From: Paenibacillus sp. URB8-2 | Lineage (GTDB): Bacteria; Bacillota; Bacilli; Paenibacillales; Paenibacillaceae | Length of the DNA: 64,000 nt | Direction of reading: 5' to 3' | Assembly (NCBI RefSeq): GCF_013393385.1 | Contig: NZ_AP023239.1 | Coordinates: forward strand, 1,736,001 to 1,800,000 | Shown: one piece after another, positions 16,358-27,752 of the stretch | Numbering within the stretch: position 1 is the stretch's first letter | How the letters are laid out: every line of letters starts with the position of its first letter | The notes under the pieces: generated by a model | Databases searched by the model: none | What the model saw: only the letters and a program-made list of their open reading frames with translations | Told to the model about the DNA's origin: nothing | Translations under genes and position numbers: made by a program

Positions 16358-17293
16358 GTGGGACAATCGCTGATCACAGCGATCCGGGATAACACCGGTT
16401 CATCCAGATCCAGATTCAGCAAGAAATGGGCCAAAACTATCCCCTTCTTGCTGATGCTTCCCGCGCTTGCGGTGATGGGACTTTTCGCTCTGTTTCCGGT
16501 CATCAACGCTTTTCGGCTCAGTTTATACGACAAGCAGCTTCTGAATCCGGGGGAAACGTTTGTCGGGCTGGATCACTATTCGCAGCTGTTCTCAAACGGA
16601 GAATTTATCAATGCCTTGAAAGTCTCCGTCATCTATGTAGCCGGTTCGGTCGCGCTGCAATTTCTCGTGGGGCTTGCGCTGGCTGCCCTGCTCTCTGCCC
16701 AAGGCGTCAAGGGTAAGAGGTTTTTCCGGACGGCGTTTATTATTCCTTACACGCTTTCCGAATTGGTTGTTTCGCTAATCTGGCTGCAGATGCTGGATAC
16801 CGAGTTCGGGATTATCAATTATTTCGCCACTTTGCTTGGCGCAGATCCGCAGAATTGGCTCTTTGACTTCGCGCTTCCCGCCGTTATTGTAGCGAATGTC
16901 TGGTGGGGAAGCACCTTCTCTCTGCTGATGCTGGAATCGGCCATGCAGGGTATTCCCAAAGAACTTTATGAAGCGGCGGAAGTGGACGGCTGCACATCCT
17001 GGGGCAAATTTGTTCACATCACGCTTCCTTCCATACGCTATGTGTCGCTTTTGAACATGATCATGATTACCTTGTACACTATCAACTCCTTCGGCATTAT
17101 CTTTGTCCTTACGGCGGGTGGACCGCTCGGAAGTACGGATGTGATCGGAATGTTTATGTGGCGCAGTGCATTCCAATTCATGGACCTCGGGCTCGGCGCA
17201 ACCATTTCTACCTTGATCTTTGTTGTCAATATTCTGATCACTTTGGTGTATATCCGGTTGTTCGGCTTGAACACGCTGAAGGAAGGAGCGTAA
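16358..17293 (+). CDS. Sugar ABC transporter permease (MalF type)
   Basis: A 311-residue permease of the carbohydrate uptake-1 family with six predicted membrane segments, the first at about residues 35-55. The EAA loop reads ELYEAAEVDGCTSWGKFVHITLP (in two pieces: ELYEAAEVDGCTSWG, then FVHITLP), the docking site for the ATPase. I choose GTG 16358, eight bases after AAAGGTGG; an in-frame GTG at 16346 overlaps that site. It is followed four bases later by the second permease gene. Confidence 0.88.
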   Translation: MGQSLITAIRDNTGSSRSRFSKKWAKTIPFLLMLPALAVMGLFALFPVINAFRLSLYDKQLLNPGETFVGLDHYSQLFSNGEFINALKVSVIYVAGSVALQFLVGLALAALLSAQGVKGKRFFRTAFIIPYTLSELVVSLIWLQMLDTEFGIINYFATLLGADPQNWLFDFALPAVIVANVWWGSTFSLLMLESAMQGIPKELYEAAEVDGCTSWGKFVHITLPSIRYVSLLNMIMITLYTINSFGIIFVLTAGGPLGSTDVIGMFMWRSAFQFMDLGLGATISTLIFVVNILITLVYIRLFGLNTLKEGA

Positions 17294-17297
17294 ACAG

Positions 17298-18131
17298 ATG
17301 ACTAACCGAAAGAAATCACTCGGAATCCATATCTTGATGAGCGCCGCGGCTGTCGCCATTGCCTTTCCTGTTCTTTGGATGTTCATCATGTCCGTCAAGC
17401 CGGCCGATGAGCTGTACCGGTTTCCTCCCACGATATGGCCGGACAAATGGGAATTCGGGAACTATACCAAAGCGTTTTTTGAAGCGGGTATCGATAATGG
17501 ATTGATCAACAGCCTGATTCTGGCCGCAGGTACACTGGCCCTAAGCGTCACATTGAGCTTTCCGGCTGCTTACGCACTCGCGAAATACGAATTTAAAGGG
17601 AAGACCATTCTTTTGCTGGCCATCCTGGCGACCCAGCTGATCCCCGGTATGGCGGCGATTGTCCCTTTATTCGATATTTTGCAGCGAATGCATCTGGTGA
17701 ACACTTACAGCGGTTTGATTCTTATTTATACCGCAAGAACGCTGCCGCTGAACATTTGGATTTTGAAAGGCTTTTTCCAGTCCATTCCGAACGAATTAAT
17801 CGAATCGTCGATGGTGGACGGCAGCTCGAAAATCGCTTCCCTTTATCGCGTCGCACTGCCGCTGGCTCTGCCTGGCATCGGGGCGGCCGCAATGTTTACG
17901 TTTATGCAGACCTGGATCGATTTTATCCTGCCGTTAACGATGCTGTTTAATGAGGACAAGTTCCCTTTCAGCGTCATGTTGTATAAATTTGTCGGCGATC
18001 CCATTATGGGGACCAATTACGGCGTCCTGTTCGCCGCTGCCGCTCTCGGCACCATACCGACCTTACTGATCTTTGCTCTGCTCCAGCGCTTCTTCGTTCA
18101 GGGGCTTACAGCCGGAGGCGTTAAAGGCTAA
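17298..18131 (+). CDS. Sugar ABC transporter permease (MalG type)
   Basis: The second membrane subunit of the transporter (277 residues, six predicted membrane segments). The EAA loop is ELIESSMVDGSSKIASLYRV followed by LPLALPG, with SSMVDG at the usual EAA--G position. The sequence SVKPADELYRFPP near residue 35 is typical for the MalG branch. ATG 17298 follows AAGGAGCG at the end of the previous gene. Confidence 0.9.
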   Translation: MTNRKKSLGIHILMSAAAVAIAFPVLWMFIMSVKPADELYRFPPTIWPDKWEFGNYTKAFFEAGIDNGLINSLILAAGTLALSVTLSFPAAYALAKYEFKGKTILLLAILATQLIPGMAAIVPLFDILQRMHLVNTYSGLILIYTARTLPLNIWILKGFFQSIPNELIESSMVDGSSKIASLYRVALPLALPGIGAAAMFTFMQTWIDFILPLTMLFNEDKFPFSVMLYKFVGDPIMGTNYGVLFAAAALGTIPTLLIFALLQRFFVQGLTAGGVKG

Positions 18132-18166
18132 TCATGTGAAATTGTGAAAATGACGGAGGAATGAAT

Positions 18167-18982
18167 ATGACGGAGCTGACAATCGCGATTGCACAGATGG
18201 ACAGCAAAATTATGGACAAGGAATATAATTTGCAAAAAGCGGAAGCCTTATTGGATCAGACGGGAGGCAAAGCGGACGTCATTTGTTACCCGGAGCTTTT
18301 TACGACCGGCTACAATTTCGATTTGATCGGAGATGCCTTTTATGAGTTGGCGGAAACGATCCCAGGTCCGACCGTCGAACGGTTGGCGAACAAAGCCCGC
18401 ACCTATGGAACAGCCATTATCGGAACGATCGTGGAAAAGGACGGGAACCAGGAAGGCGTGCTTTATGATACAACTTTTGTCATCAATGAAAAGGGCGAAT
18501 ATATCGGGAAGTATCGAAAAGCGCATCTGTATCCGACAGAACATCAATATTTCCGCAGCGGTTTGGATTTTCCCATATTTGAGATTTGCGGGGTAAAAAC
18601 GGGCATTGCTATCTGCTATGATCATGCATTCGGAGAAATGTTCCGGGTGTTGGCCTTGAAAGGAGCCCAGGTTATCTTTATCCCTTCGGTCATCCCGAAA
18701 GATTTCGAATACCTGCTGGATTTGCGGACGAGAGCCCGTGCCCAGGACAATCAAATCTTCACGGTAGCCGTTAACCGGGTAGGTTCGGAAGCAGGTATTG
18801 TCTATTGCGGAAACAGCAAGATCGTCAATCCCAGGGGCGACGTGATTTGTGAAGCAGGAGATGAGGAAGAAGTAGTGACAGCCACGATCGATCTTTGCGA
18901 AATCGCAAGAGAACGGAAGCAGGAGATGAGCTTGCGCAGCAGAAGACCGGAGCTGTACGGAATATTGGCACAGCAAGCATAA
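18167..18982 (+). CDS. Carbon-nitrogen hydrolase (nitrilase superfamily)
   Basis: A 271-residue amidase-type enzyme that hydrolyses or transfers acyl groups at C-N bonds, probably on a small amide. The Glu-Lys-Cys triad is visible: Glu in YPELFTTGY (near residue 42), Lys in KYRKAHLYP (near residue 114), Cys in GIAICYDHAFGE (near residue 150). The architecture is that of single-domain omega-amidases and N-carbamoyl or aliphatic amidases. ATG 18167 has GGAGGA at ideal spacing, better than ATG 18161. Its place inside a sugar uptake operon is unusual and suggests that the substrate is a sugar amide, an N-acylated sugar or an amino-acid conjugate (inference). Confidence 0.88.
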   Translation: MTELTIAIAQMDSKIMDKEYNLQKAEALLDQTGGKADVICYPELFTTGYNFDLIGDAFYELAETIPGPTVERLANKARTYGTAIIGTIVEKDGNQEGVLYDTTFVINEKGEYIGKYRKAHLYPTEHQYFRSGLDFPIFEICGVKTGIAICYDHAFGEMFRVLALKGAQVIFIPSVIPKDFEYLLDLRTRARAQDNQIFTVAVNRVGSEAGIVYCGNSKIVNPRGDVICEAGDEEEVVTATIDLCEIARERKQEMSLRSRRPELYGILAQQA

Positions 18983-19010
18983 TTGAATGCGGTAAAATGG
19001 AGGAATTCCT

Positions 19011-20984
19011 TTGTCTATTTCATCCCTTGAGTTCATGCGTTTACCTGACACACAAAACCGCAAGCCTCTGGATGTGGGATGCGGGCAGCTGTCCGCGAGC
19101 ATCGGAGAGGACGGTTGCATCCGTTCGGTGAATCACGTCCATCCGCGACATGGATTTATCACACTGGAACCGGCAGAACCATTTCCAAACGATAAATGGT
19201 ATGACAGTGAATATGTTCGTCTATATCGCAGACGTTTAATAGATCAACCGCGCATTTCAGAAGGCACAACCGGATTCGGAATTCTGCCGAAGAGTTCAGA
19301 TTGGAAGCAAGAGTTTTTTTTGGCCATGAATCATTTCCCGCTGATCCGGTTCCAAAGGAAAACCATTGAAATCAATGCTGTATATATCCCTTTTCATCAT
19401 AATGGGATGAGCGGCATGATTGAGCAGCTTACAATCACCAATTGCGGCGGCAAACCGGAGTCCGTTCCTTTGGCGATTGGCGGCACATTCAGCCTTCACC
19501 GGTGCAGCTACGGACAGTTGACGGAAGGCGGACCGATCCCGATTCCGCCAACGGATCTTGCTTTTGTGGCCGCTAACAACAGCCTGACAATTACCAATCT
19601 GAATCTGCCAGCTGAGGCGAGCCTGTATTTCTTTAACGGGGCAGACCCGCTGGAATTGCAGCCGATGGAGAAATTAGCGAACCGCCCGGTAACTTATATA
19701 CACGAGACAGAATTGATTTTAAACAACGGGGAAAGCCGCGAGCTTACGATGCTTTGCCTGATTTCAGAGGAAGCAGGAGAACCGGCAGTTTTCAGCTTTG
19801 ACGAAATTCAGGCTTGGAAAAATAGGGCATGGGAAGAGACGCCGAGGCTGACAACGGATGGCCGTTTGGGTGCGGAGAAGCTCATCATTCACAGGAATAT
19901 CGGCTACATCCTGTCCTGCTGCTCCGTCCCGGTCGATGATGAGTCTGTGTGCATCATTACCGATCATCAGCTTCTGCCTTTGTCGTGGAATCGGGATTCC
20001 TATTATATGATGCGGCTGCTGCTTGATTCGGAGCAGCACGCACGCTATCTGTATGAGGGTTCCTACGTTCCCGTATTCAAAAATCAGGTACAGCGAACCG
20101 TCAAGGGCCATCTATTGTGGATGTTCGAAAAAGCCGTTCGTCCGAACCGTTATTGGGGCCGCGCCTACCTGACTAACGGATTTTGCAAGGATGATGTATT
20201 TCAACTGGATCAGCAGTGCTATCCCCTGCTTCAGCTGTGCGATTATTACGACAGGTTCCGGGATCGCCAAACGATTGTAAGACTAATGCCCAAGATTCAC
20301 GAAATACTGGATATGATCATGGAATACAAGGATACGGAACGATGGCTATTTCAAACCGGGGAAACGCCGGCGGATGATGAAGTTACATACCCGTATCATT
20401 TTTCAAGCCAGGTGTTGGTATGGCATACGCTGAAGTCGCTGGCAAAGCTGAATGAAACCTTTTCTTTTACAAACCTCGAGCTGTTGGAAATTGCCCAGTT
20501 GGTTAAACGCGATACCCTGGATTGTTTTGTTGCGCCGCATGGTGGCAGGGAACTGTTTGCTTATCTTTCCGATTTGAAGGGAAGCTTTCAGCTTTACCAT
20601 GATGCGAACGATCTTCCGACGGTTTATGCTCCTATCTGGGGATTCTGTCATTCGAATGACCCGAGATGGATGAATACGATGGAGTTTGCTTTTTCGAAGG
20701 AGAATAAGAGAGGCTTTTACGACGGGGAATATGGCGGACTCGGTTCCGTCCACACCCCTCACCCTTGGCCATTGGGAGACGGGCAGGAGCTTCTGTACAG
20801 CTTGCTGATCGGAGACGTCAGGCGTAAGCAACAGGTTCAGCGCAAATTGGCGAGGATCGTCCAGTGGGACGGACTTTTTCCTGAAGCAGTAAACGAGCAT
20901 ACGGGGGATGTTGAATCAAGGCATTGGTTTTCATGGCCGGGTGCATTTATATCTTCCGTATTTGTTCATTCCCTTTGCGAGTGA
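19011..20984 (+). CDS. Six-hairpin glycosidase-like protein (GH125-like)
   Basis: A 657-residue protein that I place in the (alpha/alpha)6-barrel glycosidases. Residues 1-270 are a beta-sandwich-like domain. The barrel starts near residue 285 with RNIGYILSCC and contains the motif LSWNRDSYYMMRLLL near residue 330, resembling the WLRDS signature of GH125 metal-independent alpha-mannosidases, and ends with HWFSWPGAFIS. It has no signal peptide, so it is cytoplasmic and would act on sugars brought in by the adjacent ABC transporter. The start is TTG 19011, six bases after GGAGGA. The family assignment is tentative; the exact sugar is unknown. The gene ends against sigK-derived sequence. Confidence 0.72.
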   Translation: MSISSLEFMRLPDTQNRKPLDVGCGQLSASIGEDGCIRSVNHVHPRHGFITLEPAEPFPNDKWYDSEYVRLYRRRLIDQPRISEGTTGFGILPKSSDWKQEFFLAMNHFPLIRFQRKTIEINAVYIPFHHNGMSGMIEQLTITNCGGKPESVPLAIGGTFSLHRCSYGQLTEGGPIPIPPTDLAFVAANNSLTITNLNLPAEASLYFFNGADPLELQPMEKLANRPVTYIHETELILNNGESRELTMLCLISEEAGEPAVFSFDEIQAWKNRAWEETPRLTTDGRLGAEKLIIHRNIGYILSCCSVPVDDESVCIITDHQLLPLSWNRDSYYMMRLLLDSEQHARYLYEGSYVPVFKNQVQRTVKGHLLWMFEKAVRPNRYWGRAYLTNGFCKDDVFQLDQQCYPLLQLCDYYDRFRDRQTIVRLMPKIHEILDMIMEYKDTERWLFQTGETPADDEVTYPYHFSSQVLVWHTLKSLAKLNETFSFTNLELLEIAQLVKRDTLDCFVAPHGGRELFAYLSDLKGSFQLYHDANDLPTVYAPIWGFCHSNDPRWMNTMEFAFSKENKRGFYDGEYGGLGSVHTPHPWPLGDGQELLYSLLIGDVRRKQQVQRKLARIVQWDGLFPEAVNEHTGDVESRHWFSWPGAFISSVFVHSLCE

Positions 20985-20986
20985 AG

Positions 20987-21127
20987 ATCCGCTGACAAGG
21001 GGACCCGAGTGGCTGCGTTTGCTAGCCCGCTGCATATAGAGCGAAATTCTCATACGCCTGCGCCCGCTCATAAAAGCGCGCAAGGAGTGGATCTCAAGAT
21101 TGAGAAGCAGCAAGATCTACCGCAATT
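20987..21127 (+). pseudogene. sigK: Decayed internal piece of sigK
   Basis: Read with small indels, this stretch gives KGTRVAAFA, then ARCI, SEILIRLRPL and IK, matching the SigK region-2 end (KGTKLATYAARCIENEIL...LRALKK). It then jumps to a 40-base stretch (21087-21126) matching 1010-1048 of the 3' fragment (codons for [13 protein letters not shown]) with one inserted base. About 32 codons between the two parts are lost. It contains stops and frameshifts. This is the only trace in the window of the N-terminal side of sigK. Confidence 0.8.
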
Positions 21128-21154
21128 AAATATGAGAGTACACATACTTCAAGA

Positions 21155-21190
21155 AACGAACTTACTCTTTTTTCGGTAAGTTCGTTTTTA
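21155..21190 (+). terminator. Terminator before the rRNA operon
   Basis: AACGAACTTAC / GTAAGTTCGTT hairpin followed by TTTA. It would shield the rRNA promoters from upstream transcription. Confidence 0.8.
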
Positions 21191-21264
21191 TAAGCTGATT
21201 TGAGAACTCTTCTGGAGCAATCGGTTAAAAGGGATAATAAAGTAAATTTGATAAAACTTTCATC

Positions 21265-21294
21265 TTGTTATTAGTTATAAAACCATGGTATATT
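21265..21294 (+). promoter_or_regulatory. rRNA promoter P1
   Basis: TTGTTA, an 18-base spacer and TATATT, followed by ACTAATCCGGTCGC. The -10 box and start region are shared with P2 and P3. Confidence 0.75.
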
Positions 21295-21320
21295 ACTAAT
21301 CCGGTCGCAAACAGCGTTGC

Positions 21321-21354
21321 GGTGAGCAAGCTGGAAGAAACTTTCACTTGCAAG
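21321..21354 (+). repeat. 34-base direct repeat between rRNA promoters, copy 1
   Basis: From GGTGAGCAAGC to CACTTGCAAG, identical to 21405-21438. It contains the -35 box of P2 at its end, so promoter and repeat were duplicated together. Confidence 0.9.
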
Positions 21355-21377
21355 AAGTGATTCAATCATGATATATT
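21348..21377 (+). promoter_or_regulatory. rRNA promoter P2
   Basis: TTGCAA, an 18-base spacer and TATATT, followed by CTTATTCCGG. Confidence 0.8.
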
Positions 21378-21404
21378 CTTATTCCGGGCACAAAACAGTG
21401 TCAC

Positions 21405-21438
21405 GGTGAGCAAGCTGGAAGAAACTTTCACTTGCAAG
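21405..21438 (+). repeat. 34-base direct repeat between rRNA promoters, copy 2
   Basis: Identical to 21321-21354, offset by 84 bases; it carries the -35 box of P3. Confidence 0.9.
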
Positions 21439-21461
21439 ATATGATTTGAATGTGGTATATT
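21432..21461 (+). promoter_or_regulatory. rRNA promoter P3
   Basis: TTGCAA, an 18-base spacer and TATATT, followed by ATTATTCCGGTCGC. The leader downstream holds CTTTGAAAACTGAACAACG near 21511, a boxA-type antitermination region also seen in the 16S-23S spacer. Confidence 0.8.
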
Positions 21462-21721
21462 ATTATTCCGGTCGCTTTTTTACTGAGTAGATCGATATGA
21501 ATAGTTTGATCTTTGAAAACTGAACAACGAGTGAGTGGGAATTCGCTTCTGGCGAGTTCCAAAAAAGATGGATTTCACAGCGTGCTTCACGCTTTTGAAA
21601 TGCCATCGTGAGAATGCAAATTCTCGTCAGATGTTTCAAAATGAGCTTATCGCTCTATCGATAAACTTTTCGGATGGTTATTTTCTCGGAGTGATCCGGG
21701 TGGTAACCTCGCGAAAAAACC

Positions 21722-26455
<4,734 letters not shown>

Positions 26456-26604
26456 AATTAAACGCAAGATTCGTTTCGGTTCCAGTTTTCAGGGAGCAAG
26501 GCTTCTGTTGAGTGCAGCTCTAGCAGTTGCGGTAAACAGAAGTTGCTATCAGCATTTGGCGATGCTGAAAACCTGATGTATGCATTTGTTCAAGCAAATG
26601 CCCG

Positions 26605-26721
26605 TTTGGTGGCGATGGCGGAGGGGTTCCACGCGTACCCATCCCGAACACGACCGTTAAGCCCTCCAGCGCCGATGGTACTTGGACCGAAGGGTCCTGG
26701 GAGAGTAGGAAGCCGCCAAGC
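26605..26721 (+). rRNA. rrf: 5S ribosomal RNA
   Basis: A 117-base RNA from TTTGGTGGCGATGGCG to GCCGCCAAGC, whose two ends pair, with the internal CCGAACACG and CGCCGATGGTA loops of Bacillales 5S rRNA. It ends the operon. Confidence 0.96.
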
Positions 26722-26726
26722 ACATG

Positions 26727-26757
26727 AACCACTGCTGAATTTCAGCAGTGGTTTTTT
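26727..26757 (+). terminator. rRNA operon terminator
   Basis: AACCACTGCTGA / TCAGCAGTGGTT, a perfect 12-bp stem with an ATT loop followed by a T run. Confidence 0.93.
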
Positions 26758-26831
26758 GTGCTTACAGGAGATTTTTGATTTGATTATTTATACTTGCCCA
26801 AGCCGTTTTTTGAATTACTGATGCGGCAAGC

Positions 26832-27186
26832 TCAGTCTCCGCCCCCACCGCCGCCGCAGTCTCCTCCGCCTCCGGCATCTCCGCCAAAGCCGTGTCCTCC
26901 GTGGGAATGGCCGCCGAAATCATGCGAGCCTCCGTGATGTCCATGATGCTGGCCTCCGCGATCGCAATCGCCGTGATGGTGATGATTTCGTCCATGGGAA
27001 TGGGAATCACTGTGGGAGCTGCCGGTCAGGTCGGGGGTTGGATAGCATAAAGAGGGAAGGATCATATTCGGTGTCGTTCCGGGTTTTGCCGGGAGGCTTG
27101 CCATGTCCGTCTCTTCGGATAATGCCGCTTACCAGCACAAAAGCCAAAACTACAATAAATATAAGGCCAATGCTCATGAAAGACAT
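26832..27186 (-). pseudogene. Membrane-anchored His/Gly-rich small protein, frameshifted
   Basis: ATG 27186, after a good TTAGGAGAG site, opens MSFMSIGLIFIVVLAFVLVSG, a membrane anchor, then RRDGHGKPPGKTRND. After about 50 codons the frame stops at a TGA. A second frame (valid from about 27104) continues TGSSHSDSHSHGRNHHHHGD and a His/Gly/Asp-rich tail ending GGGGGGD at 26832. The two join smoothly as ...MLSNPDLTGSSH... if one C is removed from the C5 run (G5 at 27033-27037 on the plus strand). About 117 residues would result. The His clusters suggest metal binding. It is either a true frameshift mutation or a homopolymer sequencing error. Confidence 0.75.
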
Positions 27187-27269
27187 TCTCTCCTAACCGT
27201 ATTGAAATAACTAAATTATACCAGTGATGAAGGGAGATAGAAAGCCTTTGGTAAAAGAACGCGTCCAGC

Positions 27270-27350
27270 CAATTAAGACGATGCAAGTTCTATGCCGATT
27301 TCTGGGGCGGCCGCGTCGACAAGTTCGAATTCTCCAGCGATACCACTGAT
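27270..27350 (+). pseudogene. Possible coding remnant of unknown gene
   Basis: One frame reads CKFYADFWGGRVDKFEFSSDTTD just before a terminator, too short and without a start codon. It reads like the tail end of a protein; I cannot name it. (The stretch is given here in one piece only as KFYADFWGG and VDKFEFSSD.). Confidence 0.3.
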
Positions 27351-27352
27351 AG

Positions 27353-27397
27353 AAGCCCGGAAGAATCGTTGGTTGACGATCGCCTCCGGGCTTTTTG
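27353..27397 (+). terminator. Rho-independent terminator
   Basis: AAGCCCGGA / TCCGGGCTT stem with a 23-base loop, followed by a T run; it follows the short coding remnant. Confidence 0.7.
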
Positions 27398-27522
27398 TTA
27401 TTGGCCTGTATCAAGTGCTGTGGAAGGCAAATAGTGTCGACGGGAAGCGAAGAGGTTTAGGTAGACTGCTACCTTTTTAGTTTATTAATAAATAAAAAAA
27501 TTCATAAAATGAAAAAATAAAA

Positions 27523-27551
27523 TTGACAAACTCCATAAACCATTATTAAAA
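27523..27551 (+). promoter_or_regulatory. Sigma-A-type promoter of the arabinanase gene
   Basis: A perfect -35 TTGACA at 27523-27528, a 17-base spacer and an AT-rich -10 (TTAAAA, with TATTAA offset by two bases). The start codon is about 200 bases away. Confidence 0.55.
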
Positions 27552-27642
27552 TGAAACCGATAACTGAAATCTTCTGAATTAACTTTAGTTTTTTATAAAA
27601 TAAACACGTTAGTTTTCAGAGGATTTTGTTTTTTCAAGTAAA

Positions 27643-27656
27643 TGTAAGCGTTTTAT
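27643..27656 (+). promoter_or_regulatory. cre-like site before the arabinanase gene
   Basis: TGTAAGCGTTTTAT matches the catabolite response element core (TGNAANCGNNNNCA) in its left half and centre. Lying between promoter and gene, it would let CcpA act as a roadblock, as expected for a polysaccharide-degrading enzyme. Confidence 0.55.
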
Positions 27657-27752
27657 TTATTGTTGAAAGGAGGAAGGATCCGGCATTCATCGTTCATTCA
27701 TCCCGTCATCATCTTAACCAAGTTAAATTTTAAAGGTTGGAGGGTTATAACT

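Noticed and set aside
908..21127. A complete skin-like element lying between two halves of sigK
   Set aside because: On the plus strand the C-terminal half comes first and the N-terminal piece 20 kb later, the wrong order for a simple insertion. The later piece also contains C-terminal codons, and there are further scars in between.
21321..21438. Two identical 34-base repeats as the start of a CRISPR array
   Set aside because: Only two copies, 84 bases apart, with promoter boxes inside and rRNA genes next to them; no cas genes.
27309..27333. NotI, SalI and EcoRI sites in a row (GCGGCCGC, GTCGAC, GAATTC), like a cloning linker
   Set aside because: The same bases form part of a plausible coding stretch (KFYADFWGG ... 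VDKFEFSS) followed by a natural terminator, and no vector backbone is seen. It is more likely chance, though read mapping would settle it.
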